From Bacteroidales bacterium (GTDB lineage: Bacteria > Bacteroidota > Bacteroidia > Bacteroidales > JAIPAH01): a stretch of DNA of 39,983 bases. Positions 7,278 to 14,877 of the stretch are shown piece after piece. Each line of letters starts with the position of its first letter. Position 1 is the stretch's first letter. The DNA lies in assembly GCA_021740175.1 (NCBI GenBank), contig JAIPAH010000012.1, positions 1-39,983 of the forward strand, given 5' to 3'. Below the pieces are notes generated by a model. The model saw only the letters and a program-made list of their open reading frames with translations. It was not told the origin of the DNA and did no database searches. The position numbers were made by a program, and so were the translations under genes.

Positions 7278-9149
7278 CTACTCCCTCAACACATATTCCG
7301 TAATTTTCTCTAGTGTATCCGGATTTTTCACTCTGACTTTAACTTTCTCGCCGTTTACATCAATCAACACTAAGGCATTCTGCGTGGAGAATCCTTTCAC
7401 ATGCTCCATCCATGGTGTTTTTTCCTGCGCATAGTAGGGAGCACCGGCCGCCCCGTTGTTGATTTGGTAGAACTGACGGTCCAGGGGCAGCTTTTCATGG
7501 GGATAATCTTTCGGATACCTTTCCATTTCGGGTTTGATAGTTAAAAGATTGTAGTTATGCTCATCGCCGGTCAAAAAAGCCACCGTTTTTTCCGAGCGGT
7601 TGATAATAATGTCCATTAACTGGTCTCTGCGTTCGATGATTCCTTTTTCGTAAGTTTGATTACCTACAACCGGCCGTGGCTTATTGTTCCCGTCATACCA
7701 CATATCATCGCCAACATGTCCGCCATTGGGGAAAAACGGGGTGTGAAGGGTGACAAATACATGGTCGACGGTTTGATCTTCTTCCAGTTTGGTGAGGGTT
7801 TTATCCAGCCATTCCATTTGCTTGTCCATGATGTAAGCGTGAATATTTCCTCCTGTATAATTATGATTATCAGGGGCATACCAGTAATCACTGTTCAATA
7901 CAACCATCGCTGTATTGGCATACTGATACCAAAACGCCGTCTCTTTATAGGACGGGAAGTCCTGCTTGTCCGGGTTGGGATCATACTTTGAACCATCCTC
8001 TGAAGGCGGTCCGTTTTCAGGGTTTACAAAATTTTCGCGGAAAACCGATTCAGCGGAATTGGTCTCAAAGGGAAAGTGATCGAGCATATAATAGCTGTCA
8101 TCTCTTTTATCGAGGAACTCATACCCATAAGCTTCATGGTTTCCAAAAGCTTCATAAACAGGGAAATGATGAGCAAACGGCTCAATAGCATGTTTCCAGT
8201 TAGCGTACTGGAGATTCATGCGCTCACGGCTGTTTTCATACCCATTAATCAGATCGCCGGTGAATTGCATAAAAGCAACCTCCTCCGCCATGGCCAGTGC
8301 GCCGATTTTCTTAACGATGTAAGCATTACTCCCTGAAATATCCCGTTCACCGCCGCCCTGACCGGCACGGGAGTCACTTGCGTAAGCAAAAGTAAAAGGT
8401 TCCCTGCTGCCGGGCCGCGGAGCGGTCTTGAAAGTGAAAGAATACGATCGATCCAGGTACTTTACCGTATAATCATATTTTGAATTGGTACTTAGTCCGT
8501 CTACTTTTAATTCGTGATGCCGGGCTTTTTCCTTATCACCGAAAGTCTTACCATCGATTTCCACCGAAGCTTTCACGGGCCGGGTTATATCAAAAGATAT
8601 TACGGCGCTGTGCGGAGTAACCCTATCAACAAAAGGGCCTTCTATCATCGTTGGCACGTAACTGAAATTCTCGTTTTCGTACCGGAAGGAAAGTTTCCCG
8701 TCGTATATAAAATGCCCGTTTTCATCAACTATCCGGTAACCTAATGTCCCTTTACCTGTATCTTCCCAGCCTACCATATCGTATTTTCCGCTAAAATTAC
8801 CCGCAATATCGATGTAGGCCTTTCCTTTTTTGATGTTTGCATAGCGTTTAAAGAAAACCGGTTGGGGATAACGCGCATCATTGTAATTGATAAATCCGAA
8901 GTATAACTTTCCGTTTAGCTCCTTATATTTGAAATCGAGTTGAAACCCGTTTTCATCCCCTTTGGGATTGCCAGCAAGGTCGCGGAATCTAAACTTGTTG
9001 TCCGCCTTTCGGGCATAAATTTTTTCTTTCCCTTTTTTAAGATAAACGCCTTTTTCATTTTTTCCCAGGTTTTTATATACATCCGGAACTTCCTGGCTAT
9101 AGGTGATGCTTCCTAACAAGATGAAAGCTAAAACAATGGTTAATCGCAT
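7278..9149 (-). CDS. Secreted purple acid phosphatase-like metallophosphoesterase
   Basis: A 623-residue exported protein with signal peptide MRLTIVLAFILLGSITYSQ. Residues ~30-165 form a beta-rich N-terminal region without a clear family. Residues ~170-245 look like a fibronectin/purple-acid-phosphatase N-domain (RVTPHSAVISFDITRPV...GLSTNSKYDYTV). The catalytic metallophosphoesterase domain follows from about residue 250: Asp259 in ASDSRAG, GDLINGY with Asp299, GNHEA at 336-340, VTLHTPFF and GDEHNYN. These are the five metal-binding blocks, with DxR in place of the usual DxH/DxG in block one. It probably hydrolyses phosphate esters outside the cell. ATG 9149 is preferred over an upstream ATG at 9176 because the promoter box overlaps the longer version. 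Confidence 0.85.
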   Translation of the reverse strand: MRLTIVLAFILLGSITYSQEVPDVYKNLGKNEKGVYLKKGKEKIYARKADNKFRFRDLAGNPKGDENGFQLDFKYKELNGKLYFGFINYNDARYPQPVFFKRYANIKKGKAYIDIAGNFSGKYDMVGWEDTGKGTLGYRIVDENGHFIYDGKLSFRYENENFSYVPTMIEGPFVDRVTPHSAVISFDITRPVKASVEIDGKTFGDKEKARHHELKVDGLSTNSKYDYTVKYLDRSYSFTFKTAPRPGSREPFTFAYASDSRAGQGGGERDISGSNAYIVKKIGALAMAEEVAFMQFTGDLINGYENSRERMNLQYANWKHAIEPFAHHFPVYEAFGNHEAYGYEFLDKRDDSYYMLDHFPFETNSAESVFRENFVNPENGPPSEDGSKYDPNPDKQDFPSYKETAFWYQYANTAMVVLNSDYWYAPDNHNYTGGNIHAYIMDKQMEWLDKTLTKLEEDQTVDHVFVTLHTPFFPNGGHVGDDMWYDGNNKPRPVVGNQTYEKGIIERRDQLMDIIINRSEKTVAFLTGDEHNYNLLTIKPEMERYPKDYPHEKLPLDRQFYQINNGAAGAPYYAQEKTPWMEHVKGFSTQNALVLIDVNGEKVKVRVKNPDTLEKITEYVLRE

Positions 9150-9173
9150 GACAATAAAATTTGATTCGCGGCT

Positions 9174-9181
9174 CAAAGATA
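9174..9181 (-). promoter_or_regulatory. -7 promoter box of the phosphatase gene
   Basis: TATCTTTG on the minus strand, a perfect TAnnTTTG match. It overlaps the codon of the more upstream possible start (9176), so the real start is likely ATG 9149 with a leader of about 18 nt. Confidence 0.55.
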
Positions 9182-9338
9182 CTAATTGTGATGGAAAAAA
9201 TACCTATAGTTGATTTAAAGGAAATTGGCGTTGCCAAAAAAGCCAGTTGCTAACCGGTTTTTATCGCCTTAGCCATTGTCTAATAATTTTCTGAGGTGTT
9301 TACGTACATACTAAATAGAACCATCACTAAAAACAGCA

Positions 9339-9580
9339 AGATTTCTCCCTCCGATACTTCGCTTATGTTCAGTATCTACGGTCGAAATGACGGATATTTT
9401 GGGACGTTTAGGGGGAGAGAAAAAGGCCCACAAAAAGCGCTGCCCTTTCCGGCGCTTTTTGTGGGCCTTTTTCTTTGTCTACATCCCTAATAATCTGTCA
9501 TTTCGACGACCCATGTTTTGCTTCATGATAAATTGGCCATCACTAATTCGTTAGAAGCAAAAGATGGGGAGGAGAAATCT
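9339..9580 (-). repeat. Composite palindromic element, copy 1 (conserved-loop hairpin family)
   Basis: This element fills most of the spacer 9150-9696. Four nested or adjacent structures are visible. The outer inverted repeat is AGATTTCTCC (9339-9348) with GGAGAAATCT (9571-9580). A middle pair is GTCGAAATGAC (9381-9391) with GTCATTTCGAC (9497-9507). The central hairpin has perfect 23-bp arms (9418-9440 and 9452-9474) around an 11-nt loop that reads CGGAAAGGGCA on the minus strand. A side hairpin has arms 9510-9524 and 9554-9568 (14 of 15 paired). The same loop occurs at 14670-14680 and 39959-39969. The central stem is flanked by A and T runs and could also terminate transcription on either strand. 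No gene is present in 9150-9696. Confidence 0.75.
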
Positions 9581-9696
9581 CTTTATTTCCCCCAAAGATG
9601 TTTATGAAATGCATCATCGGGAAATCACTAAAATGGCAGTTTAGTAATTATTTGAACATCTCAGTTAACTTTTAAGCAACCGAAACATGGACTTAA

Positions 9697-10365
9697 TCAC
9701 TTCCTTCCTTCCCATTCCTCATAAAACCTTTCCAGGAATTGTTCCATGAATGCATGACGTTCCCGGGCGATTGAATGTGCAGCCTCGGTGTTCATCCGGT
9801 CTTTGAGTAACAGTAGTTTTTCGTAAAAGTGGTTGATGGTCGGTGCTGTACTCCTTTTGTATTTTTCGAAGTTATCATGCTGTTCCACCGGAATTTCAGG
9901 ATTGTATAATTCATGATGTTTGCTTCCCCCGTAGGCAAAGGTCCGGGCCACACCGATAGCCCCGATTGCATCAAGGCGATCGGCATCCTGAACAATTTTC
10001 CCCTCGAGGGAACCCATCTTTTCTTCTACTTTAGCTCCTTTGAATGAAATATTTTGTACGATATGCAACACCTTATCGACAGTAGCGGAGCTCAGGTCAT
10101 GTTTTTTCAAGAGATTTTCTATTTCCTTTTCCCCCTCTTCGGGATGGTCCATTAGTTTGTGATCGGCCATATCGTGTGTTAAAGCGGCTAACTCAATAGT
10201 GAAGGAATCGGCCTTGGGGTAGTGTTTGGACAGATGCCGGCTCATCTGCCATACCCGGTAAATATGCCACCAATCATGACCGCTCCCTTCTCCTGTAAAT
10301 TGTTGCTTCACCTCATTCGATACCGCTTTTATCAAGTCCTTGTTATTGTCTAAACTGCTTGCCAT
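9697..10365 (-). CDS. HD-domain phosphohydrolase (YedJ-like)
   Basis: A 222-residue cytoplasmic HD-superfamily protein. Metal ligands appear as His34 in GHDWWHIYRVW, His64-Asp65 in ALTHDMADHK, and Asp127/Asp129 in KIVQDADRLDAIGAIGVARTF. This combination with a final ERHAFMEQFLERFYEEW helix is typical of the YedJ/YpgQ-type group of uncharacterised HD phosphohydrolases, some of which hydrolyse nucleotides in vitro. The substrate is unknown. It is divergent from folE with an 81-nt shared spacer, so the two could be co-regulated. ATG 10365 is the first good start and gives the normal family length. Confidence 0.85.
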   Translation of the reverse strand: MASSLDNNKDLIKAVSNEVKQQFTGEGSGHDWWHIYRVWQMSRHLSKHYPKADSFTIELAALTHDMADHKLMDHPEEGEKEIENLLKKHDLSSATVDKVLHIVQNISFKGAKVEEKMGSLEGKIVQDADRLDAIGAIGVARTFAYGGSKHHELYNPEIPVEQHDNFEKYKRSTAPTINHFYEKLLLLKDRMNTEAAHSIARERHAFMEQFLERFYEEWEGRK

Positions 10366-10446
10366 AATTGTTAAACGTTTTTCATTTTAATTTAAACAAA
10401 ATAAACATACTTTCGTTATGAGATTCGGAAATTAAACAAATGAATT

Positions 10447-11151
10447 ATGAAAACAAACGGTTCAGCCATCAAAAATATTCCTTTTGAAAAGATAGCCCGG
10501 ATGGAATTTGAAGGAGATAACCATGTAGCGACTTCAACGGAAACTCCAATGCGTGATGACGCTTTCGAGCTTAGCGATGAAGAAAAAATCGCCTTTATCG
10601 AAGATCGTTTCCGGGATATTATGGAAACCCTTGGCTTGGATCTTAATGACGATAGCCTGGCAGGAACACCCCATAGGGTAGCCAAAATGTTTGTCAAAGA
10701 AAAGTTCAAAGGGCTCGATCCCAAAAACAAGCCCGACATAAGGGCATTCGAAAATAAGTACCAATACAATGAAATGATCGTGGAGAAAAACATCACGGTC
10801 AATTCCAGTTGCGAACACCATTTTGTACCGATTATTGGCAAAGCTCACGTGGCGTATATCTCCAGCGGAAAAGTGGTGGGATTGTCCAAGCTTAACCGGA
10901 TTGTGGATTATTATGCCCGCCGCCCGCAGGTCCAGGAGCGTCTGACTCGCCAGGTTGCCGAAGAAATCAAACAAACATTGAATACGGAGGATGTAGCCGT
11001 TGTGATAGAAGCCGGTCACCTATGTGTGAACTCGAGAGGTATTGAAGACCAGTCCAGCTCCACCGTCACAGCAGAATATCTTGGGTCCTTTAAAGATGAA
11101 AACAAAAAACGGGAATTTCTCGACTACGTTAAGATGGATTCAAAGCAATAA
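10447..11151 (+). CDS. folE: GTP cyclohydrolase I
   Basis: A 234-residue enzyme converting GTP to 7,8-dihydroneopterin triphosphate, the first step of tetrahydrofolate (and sometimes queuosine/pterin) synthesis. Zinc ligands are all present: Cys122 and His125 in [10 protein letters not shown], and Cys193 in [11 protein letters not shown]. The core blocks [37 protein letters not shown] and STVTAEYLG match the family from start to end. The ~35 residues before the core (to SDEEKIAF) are an acidic N-terminal extension as in many Bacteroidota FolE proteins. It appears monocistronic: the next gene has its own promoter. Shares a short spacer with the divergent HD gene. Confidence 0.95.
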   Translation: MKTNGSAIKNIPFEKIARMEFEGDNHVATSTETPMRDDAFELSDEEKIAFIEDRFRDIMETLGLDLNDDSLAGTPHRVAKMFVKEKFKGLDPKNKPDIRAFENKYQYNEMIVEKNITVNSSCEHHFVPIIGKAHVAYISSGKVVGLSKLNRIVDYYARRPQVQERLTRQVAEEIKQTLNTEDVAVVIEAGHLCVNSRGIEDQSSSTVTAEYLGSFKDENKKREFLDYVKMDSKQ

Positions 11152-11180
11152 TTATACTCGTAGCTCGGTTGATTCAGCTA

Positions 11181-11210
11181 TTGTGCCCGGATAAAATTTG
11201 GCTATTTTTG
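11181..11210 (+). promoter_or_regulatory. Complete promoter of the PAP2 gene (TTG-N19-TATTTTTG)
   Basis: TTG at 11181-11183, 19 nt spacing, then TATTTTTG at 11203-11210, a full match to the Bacteroidota housekeeping promoter pattern. It ends 11 nt before ATG 11222 and overlaps an in-frame TTG (11198), which argues against that TTG as the start. Confidence 0.65.
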
Positions 11211-11221
11211 ACTTCAAAAAA

Positions 11222-11869
11222 ATGAAAAGAATACATCCTTTTATCCGGGCACTCGGGGTTTTTCTTATTATAACCGCTCCCATATTATTTTTGCCGAAAG
11301 GCGATTTTGTGCTTTGGCTTAATGATCTTCACACGCCTTTCTGGGACACGTTTTTCAAATATACCACTTATATTGGTGACGGGGTTGTTCCGGCCATTAT
11401 AATCATTTTGCTGCTTTTTGTAAGCTATTACAAAAGCCTCGTCTTTACTGTCGCCATCCTTTTAGAAACCTTGATTGTACAAGGTATCGGCAAGCGCGGA
11501 TTTTTTTCCCACCTGGTACGTCCTAAAAATTTCTTTGGGGAAGATGTAGCTCTGAATTTCGTGGAAGGAGTAAATGTCCACGGTCATCATACTTTCCCTT
11601 CCGGGCATACAGGTGTGGCTTTTGTATGGTTGTGTTTCCTGGCACTTACCATCAATAGGAAATGGGGCTTACCACTTTTCCTGGTGGCACTCATAGCCGC
11701 TTTGTCGCGAGTTTATATTCTTCAGCATTTTTTTGTCGATATCTATTTCGGGGCTCTTATCGGAACAGCTTCGGTATGGGTAGTCAAATACTGGTTCGAC
11801 AATGCTACACAACTCGGTGAAAAACCGGCTTGGCAAAGGGGATTCCTCGGAGATCGGCTGAAGTTTTAG
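11222..11869 (+). CDS. PAP2-superfamily membrane phosphatase
   Basis: A 215-residue integral membrane protein with about six helices. The three PAP2 motifs are recognisable: a basic segment ending in RP (GKRGFFSHLVRP), PSGHT at residues 126-130, and SR-x5-H-x3-D (SRVYILQHFFVD, with Arg163, His169 and Asp173). The histidines act as nucleophile and acid in phosphate-ester hydrolysis. Members dephosphorylate phosphatidate, phosphatidylglycerophosphate or undecaprenyl pyrophosphate at the outer face of the membrane, and the sequence does not decide between them. The spacing within the first motif (KxxxxxxxxRP) is two residues longer than the canonical KxxxxxxRP. The start at ATG 11222 is set by the promoter 11181-11210. 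Confidence 0.85.
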   Translation: MKRIHPFIRALGVFLIITAPILFLPKGDFVLWLNDLHTPFWDTFFKYTTYIGDGVVPAIIIILLLFVSYYKSLVFTVAILLETLIVQGIGKRGFFSHLVRPKNFFGEDVALNFVEGVNVHGHHTFPSGHTGVAFVWLCFLALTINRKWGLPLFLVALIAALSRVYILQHFFVDIYFGALIGTASVWVVKYWFDNATQLGEKPAWQRGFLGDRLKF

Positions 11870-11930
11870 TTAACCCCCAAACAAATACCCGGTCATACTG
11901 TTGGTTCCAAAAATTTTGAGCTATAGAGCT

Positions 11931-12320
11931 ATGGATGCAGAAGAATATCTTGCAAAAGCCCGGACATATTATCATAAAGTAGGAAGAGAGAATTTCTGGA
12001 AACTGATAGATGATTTTTATGAAAACCTGAGACATGATCCCTTGTTGAGGGACATGTATCCCGATGACCTGGAACCGGCGAAGGAAAGGTTGTTTTTGTT
12101 TGTCATTCAATACTTTGGCGGGCCTCAAACTTATGCGGAACAACGCGGTCACCCTAAATTAAAAGTCCGGCATGCCCCTTTTCCAATCACCGACGAAGCA
12201 CGAAAGCACTGGATAGGGCATATGAGCGATGCTATACTCAAAAATCCGATGGATGATGAATGCAAAGAGTTTATCATGGGATATTTCGATCACACCGCCC
12301 GCTTTTTGATGAATCGGTGA
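11931..12320 (+). CDS. Group II truncated haemoglobin (trHbO type)
   Basis: A 129-residue haem protein of the 2-over-2 globin fold. It aligns almost block for block with mycobacterial GlbO: Tyr30 (B10), Tyr43 (CD1), the FFVIQYFGGPQTYAEQRGHP-like E-helix region, proximal His81 in VRHAPF, and Trp94 (G8) in KHWIGHM. These are the defining residues of group II truncated globins, which bind O2 tightly and are linked to NO/peroxide handling. ATG 11931 gives the normal family length; a TTG at 11901 would add ten residues that have no family counterpart. A terminator-like hairpin at 12420-12476 follows. No obvious promoter box was found in front. Confidence 0.9.
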   Translation: MDAEEYLAKARTYYHKVGRENFWKLIDDFYENLRHDPLLRDMYPDDLEPAKERLFLFVIQYFGGPQTYAEQRGHPKLKVRHAPFPITDEARKHWIGHMSDAILKNPMDDECKEFIMGYFDHTARFLMNR

Positions 12321-12419
12321 ATGAAGCATGATTTGAGCATTCATCACCTAATTCACCCAAGACCTTTCTCCTGCCCTCACCCCACAAGCCAGCGCAAACA
12401 GTTGTAAGGTCGGGCCGAT

Positions 12420-12476
12420 AACCTGCCAGCTCTTTGCTAGAGTCAAAAGGGAGGGCGAGAGATGGCAGGTTTTTTT
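12420..12476 (+). terminator. Long hairpin with T-run downstream of the globin gene
   Basis: AACCTGCCA (12420-12428) pairs with TGGCAGGTT (12463-12471). CTCT/AGAG (12430-12433 with 12458-12461) extends the stem, and seven Ts follow from 12470. The loop is large (about 24 nt). It would stop rightward transcription. The rest of the convergent spacer 12321-12688 holds a 7-bp palindrome TACGTTA/TAACGTA (12553-12573) and a simple array, but no gene. Confidence 0.5.
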
Positions 12477-12616
12477 GATGAACCGAGCTGATAAACAGGC
12501 GCTAAGCCGATTATGCTGGTAGAAAAAAGCCTGATTACTGAAGGTTTCATTTTACGTTAATAAAAATAACGTATAGTCGTCTAAGCGCCTAATAACGGTA
12601 CGTTCCACTATCTTAA

Positions 12617-12670
12617 ACACAAAACAAGGAACAAGGAACAAAGAACAAGGAACAAGGAACAAGAAACAAA
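12617..12670. repeat. ACAAGGAAC simple array beyond the ABC-F stop codon
   Basis: Five to six units of ACAAGGAAC/ACAAAGAAC, ending 19 nt before the stop codon (12689-12691) of the leftward ABC-F gene. Unit sequence and position relative to the stop match the array at 7223-7276. Confidence 0.6.
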
Positions 12671-12688
12671 CCTTCTAAAACGCTTATC

Positions 12689-14377
12689 TTACCTCGTCAG
12701 CTTCTTATATTTCAACCGCTTGGGGATGATGTCGCCACCGAGGCGCTTGCGGCGGTTTTCTTCGTATTCGCTGAAAGTACCTTCGAAGAAATAAGCCGTG
12801 GAATTGCCTTCGAAGGCCAGGATATGGGTGCAAATCCGGTCGAGGAACCAGCGGTCGTGGGAGACGACCACGGCACAGCCTGCAAAATTCTGAATGCCTT
12901 CTTCCAGCGCCCGCAGGGTATTGACGTCAATATCGTTGGTCGGTTCGTCGAGGAGCATGACGTTGGCCTCCGTCTTTAAGGTCATGGCCAGGTGCAGCCG
13001 GTTTCGCTCACCCCCTGACAAGACACCTACTTTCTTTTGTTGGTCGGCTCCGCTAAAATTAAAGCGGCTGACATAGGCGCGGGCATTAATAGAAAGCCCT
13101 CCGATTTCGAGCGTTTCATGGCCACCGCTAATCACTTCATAAACGGTTTTTTCGGGATCGATATCGGCATGCCGCTGGTCGACGTAGCCGAGTTTAACGG
13201 TATCACCTATCTTTAGCTCTCCCGCGTCGGGCTCTTCTTCGCCCATGATCATGCGAAACAATGTGGTTTTCCCTGAGCCGTTGGGGCCTATGACGCCTAC
13301 AATCCCGGCTTGTGGGAGGTTAAAATTCATATGTTCGAAAAGAAGGCTATCCTCGTAACCCTTGGCCAGGTCTACCGCTTCAATCACTTCTTTCCCAAGG
13401 CGCGGACCATTAGGGATGGGTATCTCCACTTTTTTCTCTTTTTCTTTGATATCTTCCGCCATCATGGTCTCATAGTTATTCAGGCGGGCTTTCCCTTTGC
13501 TCTGACGTCCCTTAGCATCTTTTTTAGCCCATTCCAGTTCGCGGTTTAAGGCTTTCTGGCGTTTAGACTCCTGCTTTTCTTCCTGGCGCAGCCGCTCCAT
13601 TTTTTGCTCCAGCCATGATGAATAATTGCCTTTAAAGGGGATACCTTCGCCCCTGTCGAGTTCCAGTATCCAGCCGGCTGCATTATCCAGGAAATACCTG
13701 TCGTGGGTTACGGCAATTACGGTTCCTTTGTACTGCTGGAGGTGTTGTTCCAGCCAGTGGACCGATTCGGCATCCAGGTGGTTGGTAGGCTCGTCGAGCA
13801 ACAGGATGTCAGGTTCTCTCAAGAGAAGGCGGCAAAGGGCTACACGCCTTCGCTCTCCTCCTGAAATAACGCTTATGGGTTGATCGCCGTCGGGCGTGCG
13901 CAGTGCATCCATCGCCTGTTCAAGCTTGGAATCAAGGTCCCAGGCTCCCTGCCGATCAATCTCTTCCTGCACTTTGCTTTGTTTTTCGATGAGGGCATTC
14001 ATTTTGTCAGGGTCGTTCATGATTTCCTCATCCATAAACTTTTCATTGATCTGCTCGTATTCTTTTAACAGGTCGGCGGTTTCCTGTACCCCTTCTTTTA
14101 CCACGTCTATCACCTTCTTGTTTTCATCAAGCTGGGGTTCCTGGGGAAGCATCTCAACCGAATAGCCGGGCGAAAAATGTACTTCTCCCTGGTACTGTTC
14201 ATCCTCTCCTGCTATGATTCGCAACAGGGATGATTTACCGGCGCCATTCAGACCCAAAACGCCTATTTTAGCCCCGTAAAAAAAAGAGAGATAAATATTC
14301 TTTAGAATTTGTTTCCCCTGGGGTGTCTGTTTGCTCACATCCACCATCGAAAAAATTACCTTATTGTCTTCTGCCAT
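12689..14377 (-). CDS. ettA: ABC-F ATPase, energy-dependent translational throttle EttA
   Basis: A 562-residue soluble protein with two ABC cassettes and no membrane segment. Cassette 1: Walker A GLNGAGKS (42-49), signature ISGGERRR (171-178), Walker B LLLDEPTNHLD (192-202). Cassette 2: Walker A GPNGSGKT (364-371), signature LSGGERNR (453-460), Walker B MLLDEPTNDID (474-484). The ~95-145 insertion is the arm that contacts L1/E-site tRNA, and the charged 255-315 helices form the P-site tRNA-interacting linker. Together they identify EttA. It binds the ribosomal E site and gates early elongation according to the ATP/ADP ratio. Length equals that of E. coli EttA (about 555). Its own -7 box lies at 14400-14407. 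Confidence 0.93.
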   Translation of the reverse strand: MAEDNKVIFSMVDVSKQTPQGKQILKNIYLSFFYGAKIGVLGLNGAGKSSLLRIIAGEDEQYQGEVHFSPGYSVEMLPQEPQLDENKKVIDVVKEGVQETADLLKEYEQINEKFMDEEIMNDPDKMNALIEKQSKVQEEIDRQGAWDLDSKLEQAMDALRTPDGDQPISVISGGERRRVALCRLLLREPDILLLDEPTNHLDAESVHWLEQHLQQYKGTVIAVTHDRYFLDNAAGWILELDRGEGIPFKGNYSSWLEQKMERLRQEEKQESKRQKALNRELEWAKKDAKGRQSKGKARLNNYETMMAEDIKEKEKKVEIPIPNGPRLGKEVIEAVDLAKGYEDSLLFEHMNFNLPQAGIVGVIGPNGSGKTTLFRMIMGEEEPDAGELKIGDTVKLGYVDQRHADIDPEKTVYEVISGGHETLEIGGLSINARAYVSRFNFSGADQQKKVGVLSGGERNRLHLAMTLKTEANVMLLDEPTNDIDVNTLRALEEGIQNFAGCAVVVSHDRWFLDRICTHILAFEGNSTAYFFEGTFSEYEENRRKRLGGDIIPKRLKYKKLTR

Positions 14378-14399
14378 AATGTGTTTCTTTTGAAAGATG

Positions 14400-14407
14400 C
14401 AAAAATA
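14400..14407 (-). promoter_or_regulatory. -7 promoter box of ettA
   Basis: TATTTTTG on the minus strand, a perfect TAnnTTTG match, 22 nt upstream of ATG 14377. No TTG at -33 was seen. Confidence 0.5.
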
Positions 14408-14542
14408 GTGAAAATTAAGAAATTGAGGTTATCATGATGGTGAACCTTTTTTTATCTGTTTATCCTCCAAATCACTTTCAGCTCTTTTACAAATCATTGT
14501 TTGTGTTCAGGTGTTTAAGTTGTTTTTTTGAATTCAATATGT

Positions 14543-14734
14543 AGATTCCTCAGCCACATGTTTCGCTGTTAACATTTTAGAAAATAACAAATCATGGAAT
14601 GAGCGAAACATGGGCTTCGGAATGACTTGTCTGGACGGAAAGGCAGGGAAAAAGGTTCCCAAAAAAAGCCGGAAAGGGCAGGTTTTTTTGTGGGCCTTTT
14701 TTCCCCCCCCAACCTCTTCAAAACCCCGTCATCC
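14543..14734 (+). repeat. Composite palindromic element, copy 2 (conserved-loop hairpin family)
   Basis: This lies in the 500-nt divergent spacer 14378-14877. In order: AGATTCCTC (14543-14551), a hairpin with perfect 11-bp arms CATGTTTCGCT (14557-14567) and AGCGAAACATG (14602-14612), CGGAATGAC (14618-14626), and the central hairpin with imperfect arms (about 14646-14669 and 14681-14705). Its loop CGGAAAGGGCA (14670-14680) is identical to copy 1 read on its minus strand. CCGTCATCC (14726-14734) closes it. The order of blocks equals that of copy 1 in reverse orientation, though the central stem here is more decayed. No gene is seen in this spacer. Confidence 0.7.
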
Positions 14735-14877
14735 TATATTGTACTTTTGAGAAAACAAACGCTGTTTTTGGGCAGTTAAGCATTTTCAAATCATTCATTT
14801 TTTAATAAGTTTGTTAAACGTGTCAAAAGACCTTAAATTAATTTTTGTAAATGTTTAAAACCCCAAAATCTATATTT

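Noticed and set aside
10416-11019. Two long open frames (141 and 161 codons) antisense to folE.
   Set aside because: folE is complete and highly conserved, and neither antisense frame resembles a protein family.
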